From Acanthochlamys bracteata (taxonomy: Eukaryota; Streptophyta; Magnoliopsida; Pandanales; Velloziaceae), in contig CM034142.1 in NCBI GenBank assembly GCA_019914995.1, positions 6,261,513-6,325,512 of the forward strand: 64,000 bases of DNA, in the 5' to 3' direction. Every line of letters begins with the position of its first letter. The first letter of the stretch is position 1. The notes beneath the pieces were generated by a model, which ran no database searches, was not told the origin of the DNA, and was given only the letters and a program-made list of their open reading frames with translations. Of the stretch, positions 12,239 through 25,209 are shown one piece after another. The position numbers and the translations under genes are program-made.

Positions 12239-15200
12239 CTATAACTCCTCTACCTGAACAGAGAATCCACAGGGGCAACGTTTTACCCGTACGGATGTCT
12301 CTTCGTCAAAACTCTGGTTCTCTAATGGGTAGAAATGCTCGTGAATATTAGCACCTTCATAGTCTGACTTTCTGTCCTGCCCCTTCTCTTCAACTGGCTC
12401 GTTTAATGATAAACCGTTATCGAAATTGTTGTTGCCCGAACTAAGTTGGTCCCTGCTTGTGGTTTTCGTAGAAGATTCATGATAACTTGATGAAGTGTTC
12501 ATGTAAGAGTTCTGCAACCGCTGTCGTGTAACGATTGAAGATAGTAGCTGATACCACCTGGAGAGAGCTTGTGCTTCGTTACGTTTTCTCTCTTCTGCTT
12601 GCCTCCTCTCTTCTTCTTCAGCATATGCCTAGTTCAAAAGAAGGGGAAACAAGTTTAAGTATAATTAGGGCTGTCAAATTATCTGAGTAAGACAAACAGG
12701 TTGTAGATATTACCTCCAGTATAGCATCTTTGAACTCTGTGCAGACGACTAGTCCTTCAAACACCGGAGCTGCTCGGCCATTTCGGAACTCAAATCCAAC
12801 CATTGCTGGAGCATAATCAATCTCAAGCCTTTTGACAATCGGAACCAGTCTAGGTAGTCTCATGTGTACCGTACCAGGTGGAAGGCACTTTTCAGACCAT
12901 GCATCCACTTGACCACGCTCGTTCTGGATAAGCAGGAAGAGACCTTATGGTCAGAGGTAGAAATTTTGCCATATGTATCGAGATAGTAAAGACAGGCTCA
13001 AAAAGTTTCTATAAGGCTTTTGCAATAGGTCATACAAGTATGTTTACAGAAGATTTTAGTAAAAGATGGCACTTCGGAATCTAGATGTCAGAATCAAGAA
13101 TAATCAAGGAATCAGCAGCATAGAATATAATATAGGTATAGAAGTATGAAAAATATGATCAACCACGTAAACACATCGTTGTGCAAGAGACACTTGTAAC
13201 AGATTCTATATAGGAAATCCACGACAGTCAAGAAACATAGTGTTAAAACTGTTCTAAAAAAACAGAAGTATAGTACCTTTGGCACAATACCATTTACAGC
13301 ATGGGGAAGACGTAACGGTTCCAGCTGCCATTTCCCATAAAGCTCTACGTTCTCTTCAATGTCATCTTCTTCAGTTGCACTTGGTTTAGATATTTGGATC
13401 TTTGATGAGGAGCTTTTGGAACGTTCAATTATCTGAGAGGAATACTAAAGGCAATAAGAAACTTACACTTGCAGAAAAAATCAGTTTAGGCTACTAGACA
13501 AACCTTAGCAGGAGCTTCATTAGCTTTGACTTGCAAGCCCTCGCGCAACCATCTATGCTTTGTTTGTAGATTTTGAACACAAGTTCGAGGATAGACAGGA
13601 TATCCAGAACAAAAACCAAGAATAGGACCTTTCGGATAAAGAATTTGATGTTTGGTGAGCCATTTTTCAATGGCATATAGATGATGATTCCTATAGGCCT
13701 GAATGAAATAAAACACCGTGTCAAAACAGGTGACTCAAATTTTAACTGCACCACACAATAGTTCATGTTTAATCTATACCTGCTGGTTAGTTGGAAGGGG
13801 TTCTGTTAAAGCCCTAGTCTCCAGATCCATGTCTTCGAGTGAGCTCCTACTTGCGACTCCCCTAGAATTTAGGGAATCTGAGTTTTTCTGGGCAGTGGAA
13901 ATTGTATCTAAACCTTTGCAATCCAGCTCGTTAATCTGACTCCTTTCTACATTTTCACCAGTATTAGGCATAGGATTCTCGACATATGTTCCCACATAAA
14001 CAGTCGTGCTGGTTGCCCCTGATTCCAACATCCTCAATGGCGCCATTACTGAACTCCACCAATCTGAGCTTATCCGTTGAGGAGTAATTTTGTACCATTG
14101 CATACAATACCTGAATTTTCGTAGAGAATAAATGGTCACAGTTTAAAAAAACACCAGAACAAACACAAACTTTGCCTTTAGAAATTTAGAACTTGAAAGT
14201 AAAGCAACATAAATTGCAATCACCACTACCAAGAGTTCATCCCTGCTGAGTGGGATTGCCTAAATAAATCCATGTTGGTTGTTAAAACCATAACTTAAAC
14301 ACCATGCTTATGTTCAAAATACTTTATGAAAGTTCCATCAAAATAAATAGTATGGTCATATGATTTCCAGCAAGGCTAAAACTCTCATTCAAACCCAATT
14401 TGATCATTATTATTGTAGTCAATAAGATGAACATTGGCTCAAAAGAGTAGTGCGAAATACAGGCAGTTCATTTTATCTCACATGTGCGTGACTATAGCTG
14501 TTTGATAGCTGCAGTATAAGTATAACAAACAATTGCAAATTCATACATGAAGCTGCAGTATAACAAACAATGAGTTGAATATACTACAATATGTTAAAAA
14601 CAGATGCAACTATTTGGCATATCGACGATAACTCGTGAAGCTGAAGAGTGAAAGAGGGACTGGTTGAGAATTCAGTGACATTCCAAATATATAGTGAGCA
14701 TTAGATACCATATAACAAATAGTAAGATTGAAGCACAAACCTGCGAGTAACATCTTTGGCGCCACCTCCACCAAAAGCTACAACGTATCTCAATTGCTTT
14801 CTGGCAGCAGTGACGGCAGCTTCTACCTTCGCTTCCCCATCCAGAATTCGATTTGCAGCGTCAACATGAACCCACCGTCCAGTTGGTTCCTCGCCGTCAC
14901 AATAAACTTCTGCCCAGTAAAGCGGAGGTCCTGATCTTCTTGACCAGACAGCACCACTATCACCAGAACCAGAATGATGATGAGTGACTTGATCTTCATC
15001 TGCATCAGCATTTCTCAATCTTCTCAACGGGGAGCAAACAGAATGTGAAGCACCATTTTCGTCTTCTTTCAAATCTAAGCACCCATCTGGAACTGCTACT
15101 GATGTGGCAGAAAGCGCCATTTCTAACTGCAATTCAAACTCAAGATCCCCTTTCCTCTTTGATTTTTCAACTTGATTAACGGTAGAAGATTCCTCATCTT

Positions 15201-18200
15201 GAGATGCTTTGCTGGGAGATGCTTCTGCACTGCAGTCACCTGACTGTCTATTTGAATTTGAAGTTTTGAACAATCCCTTCACTAGAGATGGACTGTCTTC
15301 TCTCCTGTTGGACTTGCTACTTTTTGGAGATGTATGGCCATTGCCGGCACTGGCATCTTTCCTTTTTAATGATGAAGAAATTTGTTCTGAGATGCGGCCA
15401 GGAACAGGACTCATTGCAGCTTTTGAAGAAGAAGATATCCGAGTGTTCAACCTAGGAGTCCTTTGTTTCACATCCTCCGTTTGATCAGCATCTGGTTTCA
15501 ATGAGGCAACATCCAGTACAGATACAAACCTAGGAAGCAAAAAGACAATGCCAACTCTATAGCCACTAACAGTTTAAATCTTCAAAAATTTCAAGTTAAT
15601 ATTCCTTTAAAATTTACGGTGAGGCAAATGACAATTATATCACTATCAAGGCTAAAATTTACAATTAAGGTTAAACAATTTTGACCTACTTAGACCAAAT
15701 CAATAGAAGAACCTAGATTCCAAGGGAAAGAGGGCTCCAGTCCTCCATAGATTCAAAAGCAGTTTCATGCAAAAGTTGAAGTCCACCCACATGCTTGGAA
15801 TTAATTAAATTAGGAAATTACACGTTCAAGGCAGTTGTTAAGAGTCTTAAGACAACATACCTAGTTGTTAAATTGAGAGCTCTGAACAAAGCCACTGCCA
15901 AAGCAGCAACCTGTATTCCAAATTTTCAATTAGCAAACACAGAAAAAGGTACATCTGAATGTAGAGCATATAAACTTGTAAATAGGTACAACTGAACATA
16001 GAGCATATAAACTCTCTTCTCATCCCCATTTTGGTGGGAAATTAAATAGGTTGTTGAGGGCAAGAATAAGAGGCTCGAGGGTGAGAATGGATTGATAGAA
16101 GCTCCCCATCTTGTTGGCTTGACACATACCAAGTCATTCTAGAAAGATCCTACACTTACAAACTATATGTTTGCATTGGGCTGATTTAAGAATTTGCACT
16201 AACGTCATTTCAAAAAGAACTGTTCAGTAACACACAATTGTGCTTTCATAACCTCAACACATTATGGTTTAAAGTTTAAACATGAATGAAGAGAGACAAC
16301 AGTAAGTCCAGGAATGCAAATGTCATATACAATCCGTTGTGCATCTCCCATAGTAATAGGATGATCAAGTTTCAGAAAAAAGGGGGTCTATGAAGCATGG
16401 GCACTTCTACAAGGTGTCATAAACAATACATTGTACATCTCCCATAGTAAGTATCAGAAAAAACAGGGGTTCTATGAAGCACGGACATTCTACCAAGACG
16501 TGTCCGTGTCTGACACGTACTGGACACAACACTTCATCAGACACTCTTCAACACGTATAAGCGACATGTCCAACAACACATAGAACACTTTTATGCTCAT
16601 GTGTTAGATCATTAAAAACACATAGAACATACATTGATATTCAGCATTCAAGAAAATCAAGGGTGGTTATTCATTTACTACAATTTATTATTGAAATGCA
16701 TTAAAACATTAGATAAACTATTTTGCTAATCTTTCTTCTTGCTTGTCAATGGACAGCTATACTTCTTAGAAATGGCATTAAAAATAAACATAAAAACAAT
16801 GAAAACAGTGATGACCCTGTAGAGGAAGAAAAGATCTTCCTTGTAAGCAAAAATAAAGACATGGATATAGTGTCGTGAATACATAACCAACACAATAATC
16901 TCTTTTGCCATGTAAGGCAAGTGCACGACTTGTAAAAATTGACAAAATACAAAATAAAAATGATTACCCTTTACATTTCTTCTTTGTAAGAAAGAAGAAA
17001 TCACTATAAATAGAAATATCATCACATCTAAAGACTAGAAACATGTATTTAGAATCTTGAATAGATAACCAAGAAACAAAATCTTTCATGCCATGTATGA
17101 CAAGTGCAGGGCTTGGATGCAGAAGTATACATCAGCAAATAATGCTGAAGTATGGGTTAGGAATAAGAGCAAAGAACAAACAGTATGATATTCAAGCACA
17201 AGAATGATATCAAGAAGGATAAATGTCCAGATTATCTCAGTGGAACTTTCCAAAGTGCAAAGAGAGATGATTAAAGACATCTTGCTCTTGATGAGTGGGC
17301 AGTTAGAACACCACGAGAATGAGCCGATAATACTCATGTTTAATGGTTTCCAAGAGGTGCTAGAAACCAGTTTTGCCAACATCATTTTGTAGCTGAAGTA
17401 TTTGAAGAAAATAAAATGAATGCATGAGAACGTTGGCAACCTGAAAGGTTCGTTATATGTTGCAAGATAGTACGCGCACCACTTGAGTTCTAACTGAAAC
17501 ATTATCTTCCCTAAAAATAAGCTAGGAACTACTAAAGTTACCTAAGAAATTTTGAGTATGACACAACTATCTCACTAAAGAACCACTTTTCTCAAAACCA
17601 CAAACTCAACTGAGAAGAAAAATAAAGCTACATAGTCACCTCTTCGGCAGTCCCTTCACGACTTTCAAGAGCGAATGCAAGATTCGATTTGAAAGAGCCC
17701 CTGTCATGGTCCTTGTTTCCCACACAGAAATTGCTCGAGAACTGCAAAGAATAGTTATCTAGTAACGAGTGAGAACATTATTAGAAGTTTAAAATGGCAA
17801 ACAAACACAAACTTCCAATAGGACCCTTACCCAGTTCACAATGGACCCCAATCTATAAGCTGTAAGCATGGGAAATTCTGACACCTTATGTAAGTAGCTT
17901 GGCAACAGTGAAAGCAAAGAAGCCTGTAGATAGAGGTAGTTTTTAATGTGCTATATCGTGTAAGGTCAACAATGAAAGATGAATATGATGCATCATTGAT
18001 TGAAGTCATTAGAGAATGTGTCAGATTATAGAAGTCAGAAATAATAGCAAGTAGCATACCTCTCTAAGTGACAAACTACAGTTTATGATATTATCAGAAT
18101 AAATCATACTCCCATTTAAGCATAGACGATCTTTTTCCTACTTGGATTTGCAACTTCGAAGAAAAGGCCACGAATCAATTAATCAAAAACTATACTATAC

Positions 18201-21068
18201 TTTCAAGGAGTTTAAAAGGTGCATTGTGATGCAATTCATGGGAAAAAGGAAAACTCATATACAAATGCTATATGGATGGTTATTCACAAACCTAAGATGA
18301 ATGAAGTTTTGAGATAATGAATTCAAGAAACCCAACTATGGTAAACTGCGCGCAGTTTGAATACTGGAAGTGACATTGGTTCCTGTGCAGCTTAGCTAAT
18401 CGTTGATCCCAGTTAAACGAAAGCAAAAGAAGTAGAATTGACACAATCTCCACTACGAACAGTCTATCATCCTAACTAAGTCAATAGACATACACTAAAG
18501 TTGACAGAAAGTCCAAAAGCTACCTGATCCTACCCCAAACAAACTATCCCTCTAACATCCTCACCTATACTGTAGCCATGTGAACTCAAGAAGATTCCAA
18601 TGAATGCAACAATATATATGTTGGACCTAAAACGTGTTTCTAATCAAGCACCTGAATGTTCTGGTGCTCTATGGTGACTCTCACTACAGATACCTCTATG
18701 ACCAACAAAAACATCATTCGAACGTGTGTATGCTCTAATTAGAAAATACTATGACAGTAGGTCAGTAAATGCAGGTGTACTCACAGTCACAAGCACAATG
18801 AACAAAACATGCCAAATTATGAACGAAGTTGTCATTGAAATCATAACAAACAATATTTCTTCTACAACTTGTTTTTTAGCGTGGTAAATATTGCACGTAA
18901 ATATAGTGTATTAACAGAGGTCATTCTGCATAAATTTTTCTTAGACCAGAATCACTAAAATTCTACTTGGTTAAACATCAACAAATAATAGAGACATAGC
19001 TTTATGTACCCTCACTTCAACCCTTTGATAAGGTATTACATGTTCAGTGTCCATCTATGTTATCCGGACAAAGGCGTCACTTACGAATATGTATCCCAGT
19101 CTCAAGTATGCCAGTAGTTCAATAGTAAGGACTAAGGAGAATAGAGTATCCTCCTAAAAAAAGGAGAATAGGTATGGGGTTGATGTTAATTTAAAATGCT
19201 AACCATCATTATTTTCAAGTATTAATACTGTTACTCAAAAAGTTAACCAATACTCATGCTCTAATCCCCTACTAGATTGTATACATGCTATTTTCTCTGT
19301 CCTCATAAAATAATGAGAAGTGTTGGACAAATATCCCATAACCTATACAAGGATCCAAGTCTCTGACACTGGCCTCGCTGGAATTTGAAAAGTCCTAGTG
19401 ACATGGGTGTCCATTGACGTGGTACATCTTCATCACCCTTGGAGGCCTAACATAAGACTTCTGGCCTATAAATATGGTCAATCTGACTCAATATTGTAAG
19501 AGAACCACACAATATGCCCAGATTACAAAAAATACCAATGTAAACCCTCTACAATACCCAGAAACCTGGACAAAGAGTATTTGAACAAGAAGGCTTTTGC
19601 ATTAAAAGTTATTCTCTATAGAACAAAATGCTGATACCTAAAATAAAGTTAAAATTATGAGCAATGCTAGTCTTCACGAGTAAAACCACCATTATGCAAA
19701 CATAGTCGGTGTGACATGTTATAACTGGTAGTTGTTTCAAATTTAAATTCAAAACAACCAATACTATGATCAATAGTATTTTTGTAAAATTAAGGACACT
19801 ATCTAAGCCTATCAATAGTCAAGCTATGAGACCAATCAGAGCTATTCTTAACATTTGGTTAGATAATTTACTCTCCAAGGTATAGTTACATATTTGTACT
19901 GACTGAGAGAAGAAAAATTGGACAATGAACTTTGCAAAGATATAAAACCAAGCTTTAGAAGGTGGGAACTCAGGAAGCCAAATACATTACTGAAACACAC
20001 ATCTTTTAAATCTTTAGTAGTTCATATGAAGGAGAAGTAACAAACAACTGTTGCATTTAAGCACCTGAATTAACGGATCATTGCAGGCATTGTCGACTAA
20101 CCTTCCTCGTGCTAATAAGCACAACAAGTGAACCGTATGCACAAGCTCAGCTATTTCCTGAAATGCACAAGTCAAGAAACACAACGATAAGTCACAGTAT
20201 TGTATCTTACACTGCTTGCCTTAAAGACTGACAACCGAGCAAAATACCTTTTCTTTAGCAGAGGCTCTTCGAGGCAGCTTCTGCGGAGAGGGAGATGGTA
20301 AGTCCGAAAATTCAATAGTTACCCCATTTCTAAGACTATCATAATGATGCTCTTTTAACTCGGTAACATGCATGTTACCATCCTCCCAGTCCATCTCACT
20401 GTGATCAATATGAAAAGTGCTTCCTATATCTCCTTTCATTGATGAACCTGCTTCTCCACTTCCATTTTTCTCATCCCCAACATCCTCACAAACTTCTTCA
20501 ACAGGATTTGCCTTTGGTTCTTCTACTGAGCCCTTTCCCTGATAGAGAGGAGAAAATCAAAACTACATTTAGAACATACTAAGGAAGCAAAACAATGAGG
20601 CAGAAACTTCTTGAAGAACCAATTGTTCACCATGCAAGTCCTACACCACCACTATCAAATAAGCAAGTTCTAAACAAGCTTCATATGATCCATCAGTTTG
20701 GAAAAAGAATTTGACAGCATGTATACATCCAATAAAGCAAGAGAAACAAACAAACGCTATGAGCTCTAATCAAATTTAAATCATCAACTTGAGATGGAAC
20801 AGAGACCCAAGTTACGATTTTTACCTTTCGCTTTCCACTCTTCCACGAGGAAACCCTTTTCTTTAGCGCCTCGGCTGAACAATTACAAAAAATAATTAAT
20901 TTGAAGCATCGATCGGGTACCCAATATGATGAGAATATCAAAGCAACAACACAAACTCTACAATAAAAAAACCAATCTATTTCAAGTCAAGTTTCAGAAA
21001 AACTAACGTGTATGCCGCGCCTCTTCAGCTTCTGATTCTTTTCGTTTCGACTTGCTTCTGGTACGCAT
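12239..21068 (-). CDS. RAD4: XPC/RAD4 DNA damage recognition protein (complete, 13 exons)
   Basis: Nucleotide-excision repair factor that finds helix-distorting DNA damage in the nucleus, normally with RAD23 and centrin. Exons by eye (minus strand): 21068-21008, 20874-20825, 20538-20248, 20157-20065, 17923-17831, 17741-17640, 15910-15861, 15529-14741, 14110-13780, 13698-13504, 13432-13277, 12923-12714, 12628-12239. They total 2811 nt, one open frame of 936 aa, close to the plant family size (Arabidopsis about 865). The start MRTRSKSKRKESEAEE is basic, as expected for nuclear import. The transglutaminase-like core is ALAVALFRALNLTTRFVSVL through YWAEVYC and WVHVDAANRILDGE; its two halves flank a long charged Ser-rich insert in exon 8. 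BHD1-3 follow (LETRALTEPLPTNQQAYRNH, ELYGKWQLEPLRLPHAVNG, RLPRLVPIVKRLEIDYAPAM). The C-terminus ends CPCGFSVQVEEL. Family is certain; splice sites are unverified. Confidence 0.95.
14221..14280 (+). repeat. SINE-like short repeat, copy 2 (in XPC/RAD4 intron)
   Basis: ttcatccctgctgagtgg followed by gattgcctaaataaatcc parallels the core at 25003-25092. Short and diverged, so the link is tentative. Confidence 0.35.
15911..17639 (-). other. Large intron 6 of XPC/RAD4
   Basis: 1729 bp between the exons ending REGTAEE and starting VAALAVAL. Reading frames inside it are not supported as exons. It holds a locally duplicated segment (16318-16505) described separately. Confidence 0.8.
16318..16505. repeat. 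Local duplication with a (GTGTC)-rich tail
   Basis: Two neighbouring copies share gcatctcccatagtaa / acatctcccatagtaa, ttcagaaaaaaggggg / tatcagaaaaaacagggg and tctatgaagcatgggcac / tctatgaagcacggacat. After copy 2 comes a tract of cgtgtccgtgtctgacacg type, a motif common in plant dispersed repeats. It lies in an intron and is non-coding. Confidence 0.6.
17924..20064 (-). other. Large intron 4 of XPC/RAD4
   Basis: 2141 bp between the exon ending NACNDPLIQ and the one starting ASLLSLLPSY. Those two peptides are contiguous in plant RAD4, so no exon appears to be missed. No repeat or gene was recognised inside. Confidence 0.8.
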
Positions 21069-22325
21069 TTCTCTCCCTCTATCCCTCTAACAAAATTCTT
21101 TTAAGATTTTCTCTCTTTCTAGAACTTTCTTGACACAAATTTCAGGAGAACAATTTCTTTCTTCTTCTTGCTCGCTCGTTTGGGTTCGCCGGCGGAGAGA
21201 GCCGGAGGAATGAGAGAAACACGGTAGCGGGAAGCACCACAATCAACCAATAAACCACCCCCGTCTTCCCTAGTTACATTTTTAATTAAATAAATTGTAA
21301 ACTTTTTTATTTGAGATAAATTAGATTGAAAACTTAAATTAATATAAATATTAATAAAATTTAGATTAATATAAATAAAAAATATTTAAATCTTTTATAA
21401 AATATTTATTTTCGTTACTTATTTATTTATTTATTTATTCAAATATAATTAATTTATTATTTTTACTCATATATTCAAATATTAAAATTAAATAATTATT
21501 TTTTCTATCCGTATTTTAATTATTTTTTCAACCTAGTTTTTTATTTTTATTTTTTTAACATATATCCAAACATACTTTAAAAAAATATAATCATCAAATT
21601 AATCAATTACTATTCAGTTTGGTCCCTATAAATAATTGATATTTTATTTAAGTTTTAGCCTCTAGAATTTTTTGCTAAATTTTTCTTTTTCAAGAGTTAA
21701 AATACACCGGATATTTTGAAAGCGTTGTAACACAAAAACTATGTAGTGCTTGGCATTACTTTTGACATTTTTATAATTCTAAAATTTCATTTTATAATTT
21801 TTAATAAATTTTAATAATTATAATAATTTTTACAAATTTAAAAATATAAGAAAATTATATAATAAAATTTCTTATATTAATTTTTTTTAAAATAAAAATT
21901 ATTTTAAAATATTTTTGACTAAATAATTTTACTTATAATATTTTTACTGTTTTTCCATTATGAAAAAATATTTTCTCAATTTTTATATTATATTTTATAT
22001 TAATTTTAACAATAATTTACAAAATTTTTTAAAAATTTTAAAAATTATAAATAATAAAAAATTTATTATTATTTTATCAAAATAATAAAATTTGTTTATA
22101 AAATAAGATAAAATATTTTCTATCTCAAAAAATAACAACCATTTTCATAATAAAATATTTAAACACAGATTTAGAAATATATATATTTAAAATTCAATTT
22201 GGTTTGTTTAAACTTAATTTATTTAAAACTTAAGTCATATTAAGCATATATATTTAAAACTTAAGTCATAATTTATTCAAATTAAAAATTTCTAAAGTAA
22301 GCTTCGCTGACAAAAAAGTTCTCCA
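21069..22325. other. XPC/RAD4 5' region and AT-rich spacer
   Basis: About 21069-21250 is mixed-composition sequence with CT/AG tracts and is likely the 5' UTR and core promoter of the minus-strand repair gene. From 21280 to 22310 the DNA is very AT-rich with ATTT runs; 21740-22150 starts gtgcttggcattac and looks like a decayed small inverted-repeat element. No gene. Confidence 0.55.
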
Positions 22326-23316
22326 TTTTAAGCACTCACGTCCCTCAAAAAGAAACCCGAGTTGCCACTCTCTTCTGTCTCTCCGAACTGCTCCGAATTG
22401 TAGAGGTATTGAATCACTGTTTCTCTCTAGATACGATCTCTTGATTTGTTTTTCTTTCTCATTGTTAAGTTTCAGGATCCTTTAAGCTCAGAATTTTGAG
22501 TGGCAGCACTTTATTTCCCCTTTATTTGAGCATCTTTTGTTGTTTTTTTTCTTTCACTTAGTGTTTTGAGGACTAAACATTTTATTCTAGGGATCAATGT
22601 AGTGTTTATTGTTGCTTTTTAAGTAAAAAAAAAAATTGAAATTTTGTGCTAGCAATACAGTGAGGAGCTAAGATTTCAAAAATTAACTGACGATAGTTAG
22701 ATGGGTTTTTGCCATTGTGAAGTTTAACTGTTTTCTGAGTTCAGAATTTCAACTTGGAAGAGTTATTTTCTGGGTATTTGTTTGTGTTTTTTCTTCCTTT
22801 GGAATGAAATATGAAAGTAGTTTGAGTAATGATCATGTGTTTAGGGATCAATTCAGTGGAAATTGAGAAAGTGGAAACTTTTGTGTTAGTAATGATGAGG
22901 AGCTCAGATTTTAACATAAAGTCAGCTGAGAATGACTCTAGCTTTCTTTATGGAAAATTTTTCTAACATTTTCTACATTTTCGTAATTAGTCTGTGAGTG
23001 CCCGTTGAAGCTAGTACAATGCATTTTGCCACTTCCTTTATGGCATTGGAGGTTTCTATTAGTGAATGTAGCTCAGGTTTCAGCAGGAAATTGTTTTTCG
23101 CTATGGTTCTGTTTTCTAGTTTATTCCTTTTGTGGGAGCTGTTTCCAAACTGAGGTTTTTTTTTACTCACAGCCGTTGACCCATTTCTTAGTGTTTCATC
23201 ATCAAGTTTTGACTAGATTGTTGGAGCAATGCTGTATATCAACTGATCTTTTTTCCAAATACAGCTTCTGTATCATAGGTAGTGTAGTTTCATGCTTTGG
23301 ACTGTTTCTGGAAAGT
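22326..23316 (+). other. Former promoter / leader of the G-alpha relic (proposed)
   Basis: At about 22326 the AT-rich spacer gives way to CT-rich, gene-like sequence (ctctccgaactgctccgaat, then a possible donor after gtagag at about 22404). T-rich, intron-like DNA follows up to the MGSCCS codons at 23317. This would fit a 5' UTR exon plus an intron of the ancestral gene. That is an inference; no coding is seen. Confidence 0.35.
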
Positions 23317-24329
23317 ATGGGTTCATGCTGCAGTAGACATGACACTACACTGAAGCCAATGTTGAGGAGAATATGAACGTAGCATGCGAGTTTCCTGTAT
23401 CCTCTGCTAAAAAATCTGAACGACCTTTTGGTATATGGGTTTACTGATATTGGTGTCATATTTGCAGTCTGCTGAAATAGATAAACAAATTGCTCAAGAC
23501 AACAGCTGAGCAACCCATCCATAAACTATACTGCTAGGTAATATTAGCATATTCCTTACTTCAATCCTATTTATTGTCCCAACTTATTTCTTTGTATTAA
23601 TCTACGATCTACATTATGTTGAACATTATCTAGCTCATTGATCTGGTTGGACTGTGCGGGACACATAGTATTTCTTTTCCAATATTGTACAAATCTTGCT
23701 TAGTTAAAGTCAATCAAAATGACACACATGCATGCACACTTATCAAACTTAGAGTAGCTTTATAGGCTAAAGTATTTCGTCAGTATCAGCAAGCCCCTAT
23801 AACTATAAGGTTCTTTTCATCTACAAGCAATCACTTTTCATGCAGTTAGTTTATATGTTTACCCTTACTGTCTCAACATTTTGTTATTGACATAAATTGC
23901 CTTTGAAATTGTGAAACTAGGACTGAGACTGGTAGACACCATCAATAACATGCCTAAAACTTTTATAAGCATTAGCTTTCTCTGTTACATCACTTGTTTA
24001 TTCTCATATTATCATAGCATGGTATTTGTAACAGGATATTGGAGAGAAAAAAGGCAGTAGTTGTATTATCCTTATCCAACTAAAGACATTGCCCACGAAA
24101 TAGAATAGCTATGGAATGATACTGCAATTACAGTAAGTGGCTACATGCAAAAGCACTATCTAAGGTTGCCATGAACTTTTGAATTTCCTACATAAATGTA
24201 GTTCAAGTCTAACTAAGATAATTGACAGGAGACTTACGCTCGTGGAAACATGTTGCAACTTCCTGATTGCACTCAATATCTTATGGAAAATTTGGAAATG
24301 CTGTCTGATGAAATTATATTCCTACAAAG
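23317..24329 (+). pseudogene. G-protein alpha subunit (GPA1-like) pseudogene
   Basis: Four exon-like blocks follow the order of plant G-alpha. 23317-23376 codes MGSCCSRHDTTLKPMLRRI then stop; its MG and Cys residues match the lipid-modified N-terminus (MGLLCSR). About 23468-23538, after a TTTGCAG acceptor, reads SAEIDKQIAQ and, one frame over, KTTAEQPIHKL, matching AAEIERRIEQE.KAEKHIQKL. About 24036-24132 reads YPTKDIAHEIE, stop, LWNDTAIT, with a GTAAGT donor. 24229-24329 reads [20 protein letters not shown] then [14 protein letters not shown], matching ETYARGSELQLPDCT.YFMEN. The P-loop exon (GESGKST) and everything after the ARVRTTG switch region are missing, so it cannot encode a GTPase. 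The functional gene would be the single signalling G-alpha of the plasma membrane. Confidence 0.82.
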
Positions 24330-25209
24330 GTTTAGCATAAATGTCTGCTTTTTATATGTATACAGTGTTTAATACTGAATCAAAAGCAGATCTTTTGTTA
24401 ACATTTGCTGGACGCATATAGCTTGAGCAGCCTAACAAGCAGCAAGTGTGCGTCATAAATTAGTAATATATGTAAAATCAGATCTTTATCGTATCGTTCA
24501 TTGGTACAGGACATTCTTGTGCATTATCTGTAGCTCTAAAAGCGTATAGAACTTGCATTTCTTGTAGTTAGGATGTCTGAGCGCAAGATAGCTGCATGTG
24601 GATGTGGAATATTTCTCTTACCTTCAAGGATTTTACCATATACTTGGAGGTGGATAAGGAAAAAAATACTGCTGTTGTTTAAGACTTCCTTGGAGAGCTG
24701 CTGTCAAGGTGTATATCAACTAGACAAATTTGAAAACAAGACGTAGAAATACCAAAAGGTTTTGAAGGTATGCATGCAGAATTACCAAAATTTTCTTGCT
24801 GTTCAATTAAACTTTTAATCGAATGAATCGTATGGCAGTAAGCTGTTGTCCCAGGTGCGCTCTTAGTTTTCGTACCTGTTTTAGTACCTTATTTGTCGGA
24901 GTAGAATTTTGGATGAATTGTATGGCAGTAAACTGTTTTTTATGCAAGATAAGTAGGAGAGCTGTATCTTACATAAACAGCTAGTACATGATTCTAACAA
25001 CAAACTAAACCTTTATCCCACTTGCGTGGGATTGGCTATATGAATTCATTATTTTTCATTCTGTTCGATTATAAATCATATCTAGTGAAAGTTCTAATTT
25101 TTCTAAATTCTTCCCCAACACTCTAGGCCAAGTTAATTTTGATCTATCTTTTTTTCCTTGAAGTGTTCAAAAGAAATCGCATCACTCTTATGTCCACTAA
25201 ATCATGCAG
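24330..25209 (+). other. Spacer between the two gene relics
   Basis: No firm coding. A stretch at 24571-24700 (SERKIAAC..., SRILPYTW) might be a badly decayed first exon of the CAD-like gene, but the match is too weak to call. 25003-25092 is a short dispersed repeat. Confidence 0.4.
25003..25092 (+). repeat. SINE-like short repeat, copy 3
   Basis: Carries ctttatcccacttgcgtg, then tgggattggctatatgaa and ttcgattataaatcat. It is the best-preserved of three similar stretches in the window (others at 11221 and 14221). The tccca...tggga part is a small palindrome. Confidence 0.5.

Noticed and set aside
17086-17502. 138-codon frame in the XPC/RAD4 region
   Set aside because: Falls in intron 6; the exons on each side join in frame without it and plant RAD4 has no such segment.
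24571-24710. First exon of the CAD-like gene
   Set aside because: Only vague resemblance (SRILPYT to SGILSPYTF) and no CGICHTD zinc motif; not enough to extend the pseudogene.
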